Positions 1 to 8,089 of a DNA stretch of 33,929 bases are shown piece by piece. Numbering within the stretch: position 1 is the stretch's first letter; each line of letters opens with the position of its first letter. The notes under the pieces are model-generated. The model searched no databases. It had not been told where the DNA came from and was given only the letters and a program-made list of their open reading frames with translations. The position numbers and the translations under genes are program-made. The stretch lies in assembly GCA_002712585.1 (NCBI GenBank), contig PAUC01000034.1, positions 10,317 through 44,245 on the forward strand. The letters are read 5' to 3'. Origin of the DNA: Dehalococcoidia bacterium. GTDB taxonomy: Bacteria > Chloroflexota > Dehalococcoidia > Lucifugimonadales > GCA-2712585.

Positions 1-662
1 CCGACGTCAATTACGTAACCGGCTGATCCGCTTTCCAATTCTATATAATCCCCTGGTTTTATTACCCCTTCTGTTAGAACATATGTGCCAGCAAACAGAT
101 TAGCCAACGTTGGTTGGATTGCTAAGGCTACAGCAAGGCCCCCTAGTCCTAATCCTGCTATGAGAGGACTAATATTGATGTTAAATTGGTCAAGAATTAA
201 AAGCCCGCCGAGTGCGTATATTGCCCCCACGACAATGCGTCTAATAAGAGGCATTAGCTGTTCATCTAAGGTCGAACTAGTACGTGGAGCTATTATTTCC
301 ATATACCAGTTGAAAACCGTACTTGTTAGCGAAGCCACAGATATTACGCCTAAAATAAGGCCAAGTAGCCCTGCGGTGTGATTTATAGAGTTTTGTTGTC
401 CAGGAGAGAGGCTGAGCGGGATTACTATAGCTAAATACCCTGCAAAAACCAAAACGCCTAAGGTCAGGGGGGATTTGATTGAGTTTAGGAGGCGGGATTT
501 AAGTCCGTTTTGATTGACTTTGGTGAGGCGAAGCAATCCAGGAATCAATAGTTTCCTGAGAATAAAAATTGTGATCAATCCGGCCGCGAAAATAATCAAG
601 GATTCGATAAAGTCGATCCAATCATTTGCTCCTAGCACACTAATCAGTACGTATAATTGCAT
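1..662 (-). CDS. MscS-family small-conductance mechanosensitive channel (C-terminus outside window)
   Basis: Reading the minus strand from ATG at 662 gives 220 codons before the window edge. Two or three hydrophobic segments come first (around residues 17-32, 60-80 and 90-110). The MscS pore and beta-domain signature follows: a Gly/Ala-rich helix reading ISPLIAGLGLGGLAVALAIQ, then NLFAG and a beta-domain stretch containing IKPGDYIELESG. MscS channels open under membrane tension and release solutes on hypo-osmotic shock. The start is fixed by an in-frame TAA four codons upstream, although no strong ribosome site precedes it. The C-terminal alpha/beta domain lies outside the window, so total length is unknown. 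The gene stands alone; the neighbouring minus-strand gene is 155 bp upstream. Family assignment is secure; the exact paralogue is not. Confidence 0.85.
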   Translation of the reverse strand, partial: MQLYVLISVLGANDWIDFIESLIIFAAGLITIFILRKLLIPGLLRLTKVNQNGLKSRLLNSIKSPLTLGVLVFAGYLAIVIPLSLSPGQQNSINHTAGLLGLILGVISVASLTSTVFNWYMEIIAPRTSSTLDEQLMPLIRRIVVGAIYALGGLLILDQFNINISPLIAGLGLGGLAVALAIQPTLANLFAGTYVLTEGVIKPGDYIELESGSAGYVIDV

Positions 663-816
663 GGCGCTGCCATCTTACCAAAAGACTACTAGGAAGTTTA
701 TTAGCTTCGTATAAGGGTTTCAATATTGTTAAGTAGCATGTTTTGGGTGATTGATGAATTTTGACCAACGCTCTTATTACCTCAGTATTTAAGATATGTT
801 TGTCCATAATTCCTAT

Positions 817-1395
817 TTATTGAATCCTAGGATTCTCATCTGAAAGCTTTTCCATCAAGGTATCTCGATCCTGATAGCGGGCGATTATGAATAAAAGATC
901 CCCAATTCTGTTGAGGTATTTTAGAATCTCAGGGTTCGTTAATTTGTTATGTGCGACGAGGCGAACAGTATTTCTCTCAGCTCTTCTAATTGTAGTACGT
1001 CCCAGATCAATAGCGGCCGACGCAGGCGATCCACCGGGAATTATAAATGACCTAGGAAGATCAATCTTGGAATGAAACTCGTCTATAAGTGCCTCAACTT
1101 GATGAGTCATCTCAGCAGTTACCGGGCGAAAATACTTTTTAAACATTTCATATTTCTTTGGGTCTGTAGCGAGCTCTGCTGCTACAGTAAAAAGATCTAT
1201 TTCAATGGCTTTAAGCGTTGATTGTATAAGGAGGTCTTCAGAGAGTGCTCTGGCTAAACCCAAGGCTGAAGTTGCTTCGTCTACAGCTCCATATGCTTCG
1301 CATTGTAAACTAGCTTTGGAAACACGTCCGCCATAAAGTAGATTGGTATTGCCAGTGTCCCCGTACTTGGTATATAGAGATTTTCTTTTAGGCAT
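817..1395 (-). CDS. PduO-type ATP:cob(I)alamin adenosyltransferase
   Basis: This 192-residue protein has the three PduO/MMAB landmarks. They are the N-terminal ATP-binding loop (residues 8-19, YTKYGDTGNTNL), RTTIRRAER at 133-141, and YLNRIGDLLFIIAR at 160-173. Length is normal for the family (about 180-200). The enzyme transfers the 5'-deoxyadenosyl group of ATP to cob(I)alamin in the cytoplasm, making coenzyme B12 for enzymes such as methylmalonyl-CoA mutase or ribonucleotide reductase class II. The start is ATG at 1395. It is divergent from the CofE gene with only 60 bp between the two starts, so their promoters share that gap. No corrinoid biosynthesis genes are nearby, so it may serve salvage or recycling. 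Confidence 0.92.
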   Translation of the reverse strand: MPKRKSLYTKYGDTGNTNLLYGGRVSKASLQCEAYGAVDEATSALGLARALSEDLLIQSTLKAIEIDLFTVAAELATDPKKYEMFKKYFRPVTAEMTHQVEALIDEFHSKIDLPRSFIIPGGSPASAAIDLGRTTIRRAERNTVRLVAHNKLTNPEILKYLNRIGDLLFIIARYQDRDTLMEKLSDENPRIQ

Positions 1396-1455
1396 TGTGT
1401 TTTCCTTCGGCCGGCAATTTAAATTATACTCTATCCACTAAGTTGAGGCTTTAAT

Positions 1456-2214
1456 TTGAATTCTAATGCTATAACTATCCTTCCGATCGAAGGGATTCCA
1501 GAAGTAAATCAGGGTGATAACTTGGGTAAATTATTGCTTAAGGCTGTCTCAATGAAGGATTTATCATTGGAATCGGGCGACATTATCGTAGTGACCCAAA
1601 AGATTGTTTCTAAATCTGAGGGACAAGTTATATGTCTTGCTGATGTGAAGCCTTCAGTTCTAGCGTGTGAAATAGCGAGAGAACATTATCGAGATCCAAG
1701 GCATATTGAAGTCGTGTTAAGGGAATCTAAAAGAATTGTTAGAATGGAACGTGGAGTAATTATTTCCGAAACTCGTCATGGGTTTACGTGCGCAAATGCT
1801 GGTGTGGACTCCTCAAACAGTTCCATAACAGACTCAGTATGCCTCCTGCCAGCAGATTCTGATTTGTCAGCTTTGTTCATACGAGAACATATACAAAAAG
1901 CCACGGGATCAGACATTGCTGTAATAATATCAGATACCTTCGGCCGACCATGGAGGGAAGGTGCAGTTAATGTGGCAATAGGATTGTCAGGGATTGGTGC
2001 CCATAGGGATTATAGGGATAAAGTTGATCCGATCGGGTATAGGTTGAGGACTACTAGCATAGCTATAGTTGATGAGTTGGCATCTGCGGCGGAATTGGTC
2101 ATGAACAAATTAGATAGAGTACCAGCGGCAGTCATAAGAGGATATGTTTATCCCAAAGATAACAAGGGAATTAAACCGCTTATAAGACCGCATGACAAAG
2201 ACTTATTTGGCTAG
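1456..2214 (+). CDS. cofE: Coenzyme F420-0:L-glutamate ligase (CofE family)
   Basis: CofE adds gamma-linked glutamate to coenzyme F420-0 using GTP and a divalent metal. The 252-residue protein is CofE along its whole length. It shows GDIIVVTQKIVSKSEG (41-56), ETRHGFTCANAGVD (105-118), LLPADSD (130-136), SDTFGRPWREG (159-169) and a late DELASAAELV (206-215). The start is TTG at 1456, supported by GAGG at 1445-1448 at good spacing. It is the stand-alone archaeal/Chloroflexota form, without the nitroreductase-like C-terminal domain of mycobacterial FbiB. No other F420 genes are in the window; the CofD-like protein at 10701 is YvcK, not CofD. It implies that the cell makes or modifies F420. Confidence 0.92.
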   Translation: MNSNAITILPIEGIPEVNQGDNLGKLLLKAVSMKDLSLESGDIIVVTQKIVSKSEGQVICLADVKPSVLACEIAREHYRDPRHIEVVLRESKRIVRMERGVIISETRHGFTCANAGVDSSNSSITDSVCLLPADSDLSALFIREHIQKATGSDIAVIISDTFGRPWREGAVNVAIGLSGIGAHRDYRDKVDPIGYRLRTTSIAIVDELASAAELVMNKLDRVPAAVIRGYVYPKDNKGIKPLIRPHDKDLFG

Positions 2215-2222
2215 AAAATTAT

Positions 2223-2468
2223 CTATTCGTCGTCTGGATTATAAGGCTCATCGTTTGGAACAGATATTTTAATCTCGTTGGGTGTAGATGATATTTCCTT
2301 ATCTTCCCCCCATGGGGTAACCTCGATTGAGTTTAGAAACTCTTTTGTCATGCCGCATACTCGGCATGAACCCATGCTGCTGGGTCCCTTGGGAGCAGAA
2401 ATAACCCAATGATGTTTGCAAGATAGTGAAGAAGCGTTTTCTTCTTCTATTAAAGGCTTGATCGCCAA
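2223..2468 (-). CDS. Small Cys/His protein of unknown function (putative zinc binder)
   Basis: An 81-residue acidic protein with a compact N-terminal core: C17 and H19-H20, then C34-x2-C37 (SCKHHWVI ... GSCRVCGMTKEF). This looks like a one-zinc knuckle. The C-terminal 30 residues are Asp/Glu/Pro-rich and probably disordered. The start is TTG at 2468 with GGTGA a few bases upstream. It directly follows the even smaller Cys-rich ORF at 2477-2659, so the two may be co-transcribed. I recall similar short proteins in Chloroflexota and Actinobacteria but know no assigned role. It is convergent with cofE, with 8 bp between the ends. Confidence 0.65.
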   Translation of the reverse strand: MAIKPLIEEENASSLSCKHHWVISAPKGPSSMGSCRVCGMTKEFLNSIEVTPWGEDKEISSTPNEIKISVPNDEPYNPDDE

Positions 2469-2476
2469 GTTTCACC

Positions 2477-2659
2477 TCAATGGAATTGCAGAAGGTAGCA
2501 TGTAAATCTTGTATTGTCAATAACTAGAACAACATTTTGGATACCAGGACAGTGGGAAACGTATTCATTTACACCTACTCTGCTTATGGAATATCCCTCA
2601 TATTCGCTTCCACAATGTAGACATTGATGTGTAAATTGGGGATTCGACTTGGATCTCAA
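2477..2659 (-). CDS. Possible 60-residue CxxC protein
   Basis: Reading from TTG at 2659 gives 60 codons with C13-x2-C16 (HQCLHCGSEYEGY) and a later HC (SHCPG) that could complete a zinc site. The stop codon lies just before the ribosome site of the downstream 81-residue Cys protein, as expected for an operon pair. A ribosome site for this ORF is not obvious, and its C-terminal part is not distinctive. It could be a real zinc-ribbon micro-protein or chance. No function can be given. Confidence 0.4.
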   Translation of the reverse strand: MRSKSNPQFTHQCLHCGSEYEGYSISRVGVNEYVSHCPGIQNVVLVIDNTRFTCYLLQFH

Positions 2660-2826
2660 TAATCTTCTTTCCTGTACTAGACGGGTCTGTCACCTACGTG
2701 TGGAATCAGACTATATTTGTATTCCATTATGAATAAAGTGACAGAGTTTGTTATTCTAGTGCAGGACGGATCCAATATTGACCGGTTAGCGACTCTTTAT
2801 ACGGGTTGACCTGGGATGGATAACGG

Positions 2827-4266
2827 TTGCAAAAAAAAGATCCAGAAAGACGATTTAATGATTCAATAATCCGTAGACCTAGACTGCGAGAGACGAAGCC
2901 TTTCGTGGTTAAAATACCGTCTCGTCGAAAACCCACGGCATTTTTTTCTTCCCCTTTAATACTTTTGTATGGATTTATCTCGTTAATTTTACTAGGAGGT
3001 ATTCTTTTATCATTTCCGATTGCTAGCGCGGCAGATGGTGGCACCCCATTTGCAAATGCATTTTTTACCTCAACCTCAGCTGTGACGGTTACAGGACTTA
3101 CCGTTGTTTCCACAGCTGAACATTGGAGTATTTTTGGCCAAGTTATAATCTTTATTCTTATGCTTGTAGGTGGTCTCGGCTTTATGAGTTTTGCCACGTT
3201 CATTCTCGTCATGATCGGCCAAAGAATATCTCTCCAGGAGAGTATGCTAATTAGCGACACTATTAGCAGTAATCGCATTGGTGGGATGGTGAGCTTACTC
3301 AGAAACATAGTAATAGTGGTCATGGGTATTTATCTCATAGGAATGATTTTCATCTTTTGGAGAATTGGTGATATGTTTCCGGTCACAGAAGCTCTTTGGC
3401 AGTCGATTTTTCTTTCTGTATCGAGTTTCAACAATGCCGGATTTACGATTCTTCCTGATTCCAGGAGCATAGAAGGTCTAAAGGATTTCAAAATTATATT
3501 TGCTATGATGAGTTTTTTAATCATCTTAGGAAGTATAGGGTGGGTTACCCTAGTGGATATCTGCCGCAAACGACGATTTTCTAGATTTAGTCTTGATACA
3601 AAATTGGTATTGACGACAACCATAGTCCTTTTTTTGATTGGCCTCGCGGTGTTTTTCGTTGGAGAATATTCGAATGGCGACACAATTAAGTACAAAACCC
3701 TTTCCGAAAAATTGGGGCATAGTGTAATTCATTCTATTACTGGTAGGACTGCTGGCTTTACAGCAGTGAATTTTTCAGATACTAGTGATCTCACCAAGCT
3801 GTTTTTCACCATGTTGATGTTTATTGGCGGTGCGGCAGGATCTACTACAGGTGGTATAAAAGTGGTGACCTTCGCGGTAATCGTCGCCGCTGTAATTTCT
3901 TCTATAAAAAATAGAACTCAGACCGAGGCATATGGTCGAGAAATTCCGGCATTTCAGGTCCATAGAGCTTTGACTGTTACCATGCTGTCTGGAGGATTAA
4001 TATTCTTTAGTGCAATGTTATTAACTGTTACAGAGAGGGATTTAGATGTTGCGTTCTTGGACATGTTTTTTGATATCGTGTCCGCCTTTGCTACTACGGG
4101 ACTGTCGACAGGGGTTGCCCCTTTACTTTCAGTCTGGGGTAAAATAATGTTCATAATTGTTATGGTCTTGGGGCGGTTAGGTCCTTTGGCGTTAGCATTG
4201 GCACTGACCCCACAAGAAGAAGTTAGTGCTTATAGGTTTGCCCAGGAAAGAGTGAGGATAGGATAA
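2827..4266 (+). CDS. TrkH/KtrB-type potassium transporter membrane subunit
   Basis: A 479-residue integral membrane protein with the four pseudo-repeats of the Trk/Ktr/HKT superfamily. The filter loops are TSAVTVTGL (83-91), SSFNNAGF (199-206), ITGRTAGF (304-311) and FATTGLSTG (421-429). The hinge GGAAGSTTGG (334-343) sits inside the third repeat. It conducts K+ (possibly with Na+) into the cell and needs a cytosolic RCK ring; that partner begins with the very next base after its stop. The start is TTG at 2827; about 40 polar residues precede the first membrane segment. Length is closer to KtrB/TrkG than to long TrkH proteins. First gene of the potassium cluster. Confidence 0.93.
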   Translation: MQKKDPERRFNDSIIRRPRLRETKPFVVKIPSRRKPTAFFSSPLILLYGFISLILLGGILLSFPIASAADGGTPFANAFFTSTSAVTVTGLTVVSTAEHWSIFGQVIIFILMLVGGLGFMSFATFILVMIGQRISLQESMLISDTISSNRIGGMVSLLRNIVIVVMGIYLIGMIFIFWRIGDMFPVTEALWQSIFLSVSSFNNAGFTILPDSRSIEGLKDFKIIFAMMSFLIILGSIGWVTLVDICRKRRFSRFSLDTKLVLTTTIVLFLIGLAVFFVGEYSNGDTIKYKTLSEKLGHSVIHSITGRTAGFTAVNFSDTSDLTKLFFTMLMFIGGAAGSTTGGIKVVTFAVIVAAVISSIKNRTQTEAYGREIPAFQVHRALTVTMLSGGLIFFSAMLLTVTERDLDVAFLDMFFDIVSAFATTGLSTGVAPLLSVWGKIMFIIVMVLGRLGPLALALALTPQEEVSAYRFAQERVRIG

Positions 4267-4968
4267 ATGAAAAAACAAGTGGTAATTGTAGGATTGGGTA
4301 GATTTGGAATTAGTATGGCCCGGGAGTTATACCAGGCAGGCCATGATGTGTTGGCACTGGACCTTAATGAGACTAAAGTGCAGGATGCTTTGGGAGAAGT
4401 GACCTATGCTGTTCGAGGGGACGCTTCTAGTGAAGCCCTCTTGAAAGAATTGGGAGTACAGAATTTTGATGTTGCGGTGGTGGCTATTGGATCTGATATT
4501 CAAGCGAGCATTTTGGTGACTGTTCTCTTAAAGAGCATGAACATACCATTTATTATAGCCCGCTCAACCAACCAACTTCATGGAGACACATTAGATCGTA
4601 TTGGAGCAGATCGGGTTATCTATCCGGAACAGGAGACTGGTAGGAGATTGGCTCATGTAGAATTTGATCCAGGTGTCATGGACTATATGGATATAACAAC
4701 GAACTATGGCATTACAAAGATCCGCCCTCCCGATCATTTGGTCAAGAAAACGTTAGAGGAGGCGGGATTGAGTGGGCCAAGGGATAAGTATGGGATAGCT
4801 GTGCTCGCGATACGGAGGGGAAGGGAGTGTGTACTGATCCCATCAATGGAAGAGGAAATTAGGTCTGGAGACATTCTTATATTGGCTGGAAATGCCGATC
4901 AATTGGGTCGGCTCCAGGAAATTCCTAAAGAGAAACTGCTAAAGTCAGGTGATAGTTCGGTGTCGTGA
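4267..4968 (+). CDS. TrkA/KtrA regulatory subunit (RCK_N + RCK_C)
   Basis: A 233-residue cytosolic protein. The N-terminal Rossmann fold carries GLGRFG (residues 9-14) with an acidic residue after beta-2 (VLALDLNE), so it should bind NAD(H) or an adenine nucleotide. The C-terminal part, about residues 140-225, is a TrkA_C/RCK_C regulatory domain. The ATG at 4267 abuts the transporter's TAA (4264-4266), so translation is almost certainly coupled and it is the transporter's gating partner. Potassium genes continue after a 128-bp gap, with two further RCK proteins, so this cell makes at least three different RCK polypeptides from one locus. Confidence 0.92.
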   Translation: MKKQVVIVGLGRFGISMARELYQAGHDVLALDLNETKVQDALGEVTYAVRGDASSEALLKELGVQNFDVAVVAIGSDIQASILVTVLLKSMNIPFIIARSTNQLHGDTLDRIGADRVIYPEQETGRRLAHVEFDPGVMDYMDITTNYGITKIRPPDHLVKKTLEEAGLSGPRDKYGIAVLAIRRGRECVLIPSMEEEIRSGDILILAGNADQLGRLQEIPKEKLLKSGDSSVS

Positions 4969-5073
4969 AAGCAGCTGTCAGGTTAGTTTTATATGATTTT
5001 TTTATGTCCCGGGTCTTTTGAAAGTTGTAGACCAGGCCTTTTGCATTTAATATAACCTGCAAATTCGTTTGTT

Positions 5074-5085
5074 GAATACGTATTC
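5074..5085. promoter_or_regulatory. 12-bp perfect palindrome ahead of the UspA gene
   Basis: GAATACGTATTC reads the same on both strands and lies 11 bp before the TTG start of the stress-protein gene. Upstream is an AT-rich stretch (around 5046-5056) that could serve as a -10 region. An operator just downstream of the transcription start is one reading; a chance palindrome is the alternative. Confidence 0.3.
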
Positions 5086-5096
5086 GAGGCAGGGTT

Positions 5097-5558
5097 TTGG
5101 AACAAGATACAACTAAAACAATCCTATTACCAATTTGTGGCACAGAAGTTGATGAAAGCGCGTTCTCAGTTGCAGCATGGCTTGCTAAAGCTTCTAAAAG
5201 TTCAGTTAGGGCATTACATGTAATTGAGGTAAGTAGGGATAAGCCTTTAGACGCCGATTTAGGTGAAGAGGCTGATGTAGGAGAGCAAATCTTGGAGAAA
5301 ATTGAAAACTTAGCCAAAGCTGAAAAATGCCCTATTCAAGCAGGGATAATACAGGCTAGAAGCGCTGGGCACGCAATAGTTCAGGAAGCTCAAATAAGAA
5401 ATGTTCAGACAATAGTCTTAGGAACTAGTAAAATTAAAGGGACGGCTGGCGATTATTTTGGTAGAACTGTCTCTCATATACTTAGGAATTCTGACTGCGA
5501 TGTCATTATTTGGAGAGGCGGTACTTATGGACAGGTCTCGACTGAGAGAGTTGAGTAA
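5097..5558 (+). CDS. Universal stress protein, UspA family
   Basis: A single-domain 153-residue Usp. It has ILLPICGTEVDESAF at the N-terminus (beta-1 and helix 1), ALHVIEV at beta-2, and near the end GTSKIKG...FGRTVSHILRNSDCDVIIWRG. The last matches the ATP-binding Usp pattern G-x2-G-x9-G-(S/T), here with an altered first half. Start TTG at 5097 is preceded by GAGGCAGGG. It lies between TrkA and two more RCK genes and ends directly against the next start (5558/5559). Usp proteins often accompany potassium and osmotic transport genes and are thought to couple them to nucleotide state, so a regulatory role in this cluster is a reasonable inference. Confidence 0.88.
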   Translation: MEQDTTKTILLPICGTEVDESAFSVAAWLAKASKSSVRALHVIEVSRDKPLDADLGEEADVGEQILEKIENLAKAEKCPIQAGIIQARSAGHAIVQEAQIRNVQTIVLGTSKIKGTAGDYFGRTVSHILRNSDCDVIIWRGGTYGQVSTERVE

Positions 5559-5960
5559 ATGCGTTATTTGATTATGGGTTCTGCGGAGATAGCTAGACAT
5601 CTAACCGACGCCATAAATCTAAGGGGGTCTATGGTTATTGTTTTGAATGATTGTAAGGATCTAGAAGATCATTCTTTTCATAATGCGAATGTAATACATA
5701 ATGTTTACACGGGTTGTTTGATGGAGGATCTGCAACGGGCCAAAATTGCTAGTGTTGACGGGTTTCTGGCTTGTTCTGATGACGATAACCGAAATACTAT
5801 GGCAGCTCAAATTGCCACCCAGATATTTCATGTTCCTCTGGTACTTTGTCATGTAGGTAACGGAGTAAAAGCCACGGCATATAAAGAAATGGGGTTAGAC
5901 GTAGTTAGTTCAACGGTAATGGTTGCTGACAATATATTCTCAAGATTAGAAAATTCATAA
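5559..5960 (+). CDS. RCK_N-only TrkA homologue with degenerate nucleotide motif
   Basis: A 133-residue protein matching only the N-terminal Rossmann half of TrkA. It keeps later family features: DGFLACSDDDNRNTMAAQIA around 67-86, and the end MGLDVVSSTVMVADNIF. Where the neighbouring TrkA has GAGQVG at residues 7-12, this one has GSAEIA at the same positions, so two of the three dinucleotide-binding glycines are Ala. The start ATG abuts the Usp stop. Its TAA overlaps the next ATG (TAATG). Short RCK_N plus full TrkA tandems are common in Chloroflexota and Firmicutes, so it is not a truncated pseudogene. It probably fills non-binding positions in a mixed RCK ring. Confidence 0.82.
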   Translation: MRYLIMGSAEIARHLTDAINLRGSMVIVLNDCKDLEDHSFHNANVIHNVYTGCLMEDLQRAKIASVDGFLACSDDDNRNTMAAQIATQIFHVPLVLCHVGNGVKATAYKEMGLDVVSSTVMVADNIFSRLENS

Positions 5961-6622
5961 TGTATATAGTAATTGTTGGCGCTGGACAAGTTGGCAGTAA
6001 CCTAGCGAAGTCTCTTTTGGCGCTAGGCAGGGAAGTGGTTGTCGTTGAAAGGGACTCCCAACGAATAGAAACTCTGACAGAGGAAATTGGGAGTTGTGTT
6101 GTAAAGGGAGATGGTTCGACGATACCAGTTCTGGAGCATGCTGGGGTGAGTAGAGCTAGTATAGTTATAGCCGCAACCGGATTGGATGAGACCAATCTTG
6201 CGGTGTGTCAATTGGCTAAGCATGTTTTCCAAACACCGCGTACGATGGCTATAGTAGGCAATCCAGCTCATGATGCTTTATTCCAACTTTTGGGTATAGA
6301 TGTTGTGATTAATAGGACTCGTATAATAACCTCTCAGATTGAAGAAGAAATAGGAGATAGTGCGTTGGTGCACCTAGTGAGTAGGCGTGCCGATAGTATT
6401 GATATTGTATCTGTTTCTATACCTCCTGATGCTGCTGTTATTGGGAGTTCTCTAGGAGATTTAGATTTGCCCCCCAACAGTTTTATTAGTTTGGTCGTAA
6501 AAGATGAGGGGCCTGTACTTCCTAGGTCAGATTTGAGTTTGGCCTCTGGAGACCAGTTAATTATGGTAACAGCCCTTGATGAGGAACAAGTTTTGTACGA
6601 ACTTCTTACAGGGATAAATTGA
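5960..6622 (+). CDS. TrkA-type potassium regulator (RCK_N + RCK_C)
   Basis: A 220-residue protein with intact GAGQVG at residues 7-12, the acidic VVVERDSQ after beta-2, KGDGSTIPVLEHAGV around 49-63, and TGLDETNLAVCQLAKHVF near 73-90. RCK_C occupies about 140-215. It is translationally coupled to the RCK_N-only protein before it (shared A in TAATG) and to prephenate dehydratase after it (TGATG). It should partner the degenerate RCK_N subunit. Whether the pair gates the upstream TrkH or another channel is not shown by sequence. All four genes from 5097 to 7449 touch or overlap and are likely one transcript. Confidence 0.9.
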   Translation: MYIVIVGAGQVGSNLAKSLLALGREVVVVERDSQRIETLTEEIGSCVVKGDGSTIPVLEHAGVSRASIVIAATGLDETNLAVCQLAKHVFQTPRTMAIVGNPAHDALFQLLGIDVVINRTRIITSQIEEEIGDSALVHLVSRRADSIDIVSVSIPPDAAVIGSSLGDLDLPPNSFISLVVKDEGPVLPRSDLSLASGDQLIMVTALDEEQVLYELLTGIN

Positions 6623-7449
6623 TGATGTCAAAGATTGGATTCCTGGGCCCTTCTGGTACGTTTACTGAAGAAGCGGCACATGATTATAGTCCTGACTCTA
6701 CCCTAGAGTCGTTTCCTAGCATTTACAGTGTTGCTACAGCTGTTTCATCTGGAATAGTAGAGTTCGGGGTAGTACCGATTGAGAATAGCTTGGAGGGATC
6801 TGTTACGTTTACTTTAGATGTTCTGATTAGCCATGAGCAAATTTTCATCTATGATGAGTTAGTCGCAGGGATAGAACACTGTATGATGGTAAAATCTGGT
6901 ACCCGACCTGAAAATGTGGAAGTAATTTACTCCCATCCACAAGCCTTAGGCCAATGCAGAGAGTTTTTGGAGAGATCTTTTCCGGCTGCACAATTAGAAG
7001 CATCACTTAGCACTGCAGCAGCAGTGTTGGATATGATCAATAGCGGATATCGAGCTGCTTCGATTGGATCCGCTCGGTGTGCTGAACTCAATAAAGTGGA
7101 AATATTAGAAAGGAATATACAGGATAATTCGACTAACATGACACGTTTTGTGGTCTTGGCCGCTAAAGACCATGAACCTACGGGGGATGATAAGACATCT
7201 CTTTGCTTCTCTTTTGAGGATGATAGGCCTGGCCTTTTGTACAAAGCAATGGGTGAATTTGCTAAGAGGGGTATAAATTTAGCAAAAGTTGAGTCAAGAC
7301 CTACGAAGCGATCATTGGGGTCCTATATTTTCCTTATTGATCTTCATGGACATCGTGAGGATTCTGATGTTAAGGAGGCTTTAGATATGATAAGACCTGA
7401 AACTTCTATGATCAGAATTTTTGGATCTTATCCCCGTTGGATTGGTTGA
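6622..7449 (+). CDS. pheA: Prephenate dehydratase with C-terminal ACT domain
   Basis: Converts prephenate to phenylpyruvate in phenylalanine synthesis. From ATG at 6622, the catalytic domain starts KIGFLGPSGTFTEEAA. It carries GVVPIENSLEGSV (49-61) and the TRF catalytic triplet (174-176, in NMTRFVVLA). An ACT domain runs from about 193 to 268 with ESRP (224-227), the phenylalanine-binding motif, so feedback inhibition is expected. There is no chorismate mutase domain, which is the usual monofunctional form. The ATG at 6622 overlaps the TrkA stop; ATG at 6625 is equally possible, and TTG at 6619 less so. Its place behind potassium genes looks like operon packing rather than function. Confidence 0.95.
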   Translation: MMSKIGFLGPSGTFTEEAAHDYSPDSTLESFPSIYSVATAVSSGIVEFGVVPIENSLEGSVTFTLDVLISHEQIFIYDELVAGIEHCMMVKSGTRPENVEVIYSHPQALGQCREFLERSFPAAQLEASLSTAAAVLDMINSGYRAASIGSARCAELNKVEILERNIQDNSTNMTRFVVLAAKDHEPTGDDKTSLCFSFEDDRPGLLYKAMGEFAKRGINLAKVESRPTKRSLGSYIFLIDLHGHREDSDVKEALDMIRPETSMIRIFGSYPRWIG

Positions 7450-7521
7450 CCAAAACGACGATGTAAATATTTATGTACATGTAATAGCCTACATATGGCC
7501 TAATTGGGCCAGAATCCACAA

Positions 7522-7595
7522 TGCCCGATGGTGTAACGGTAGCACACCAGCCTTTGAAGCTGAGAGCCCTGGTTCGAATCCAGGTCGGGCAGCCA
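7522..7595 (+). tRNA. tRNA-Gln (anticodon TTG), CCA encoded
   Basis: A full cloverleaf. The acceptor TGCCCGA pairs with TCGGGCA, the D arm is GTG...CAC, the anticodon loop is CTTTGAA (anticodon TTG), and the T arm is CCTGG-TTCGAAT-CCAGG. Discriminator G and a genomic CCA follow (7593-7595). The first anticodon-stem pair is a C-A mismatch. The gene lies 72 bp after pheA and its end is 2 bp from the end of the convergent crcB gene. No intrinsic terminator is seen in between. Confidence 0.95.
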
Positions 7596-7597
7596 CC

Positions 7598-7978
7598 CTA
7601 GGTTAGTTTGCTGGTTATTGAATATCCTACATAAACGGCTGTAAGACCTAGGCAGACGGACAAGCCAATGTTTGCCAAAGCCGCCAAAGATTCGCCGTTT
7701 TTCATTAGCTCGAAGTTTTGTAAGCTAAATGTAGAAAATGTTGTGAAGCCCCCCAGTATTCCGATTATGATCAAAGACCTTAGGTTACTATTTAAAATTT
7801 GGCGACTTTCAAAAAATGCTATAGCAACCCCTATAACCAGGCATCCTAGGACATTGACTGCTACTGTTCCTGAAGGAAAAGATTGATGTTTAGTCAGCTC
7901 GTCTACCCATTTCGTCAAACCGTAGCGGAAGATGGATCCCAAGAATCCCCCTATCCCTATAAAAATAACTGTAAGCAT
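7598..7978 (-). CDS. crcB: Fluoride efflux channel CrcB/Fluc
   Basis: A 126-residue protein with four membrane helices and the Fluc signatures: GGFLGSIFRYGL at 10-21, GTVAVNVLGC at 37-46 (pore Asn), and GGFTTFSTFS at 76-85 (TM3 break and Phe box). Fluc dimers export fluoride. ATG at 7978 has AGGAG seven bases upstream. Only one copy is visible, so a homodimer is expected. I see no crcB (fluoride) riboswitch in the 200 bp upstream. Convergent with tRNA-Gln. Confidence 0.93.
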   Translation of the reverse strand: MLTVIFIGIGGFLGSIFRYGLTKWVDELTKHQSFPSGTVAVNVLGCLVIGVAIAFFESRQILNSNLRSLIIIGILGGFTTFSTFSLQNFELMKNGESLAALANIGLSVCLGLTAVYVGYSITSKLT

Positions 7979-8089
7979 TAATTACTCCTTTAACGTCATC
8001 TAGCATTCAACAGACAGATACCTATTTGAACAAGATAATCAAAACCTGTTGACTGTCCTAGAGTTTACTGTAGCTTTCTAGTGTATCAA

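Noticed and set aside
5559-5960. Truncated TrkA pseudogene
   Set aside because: Short RCK_N-only proteins beside a full TrkA are a regular family arrangement, and the frame is intact and coupled on both sides.
7421-7606. 61-codon ORF overlapping tRNA-Gln
   Set aside because: It runs through pheA in another frame and through the tRNA; a chance open frame.
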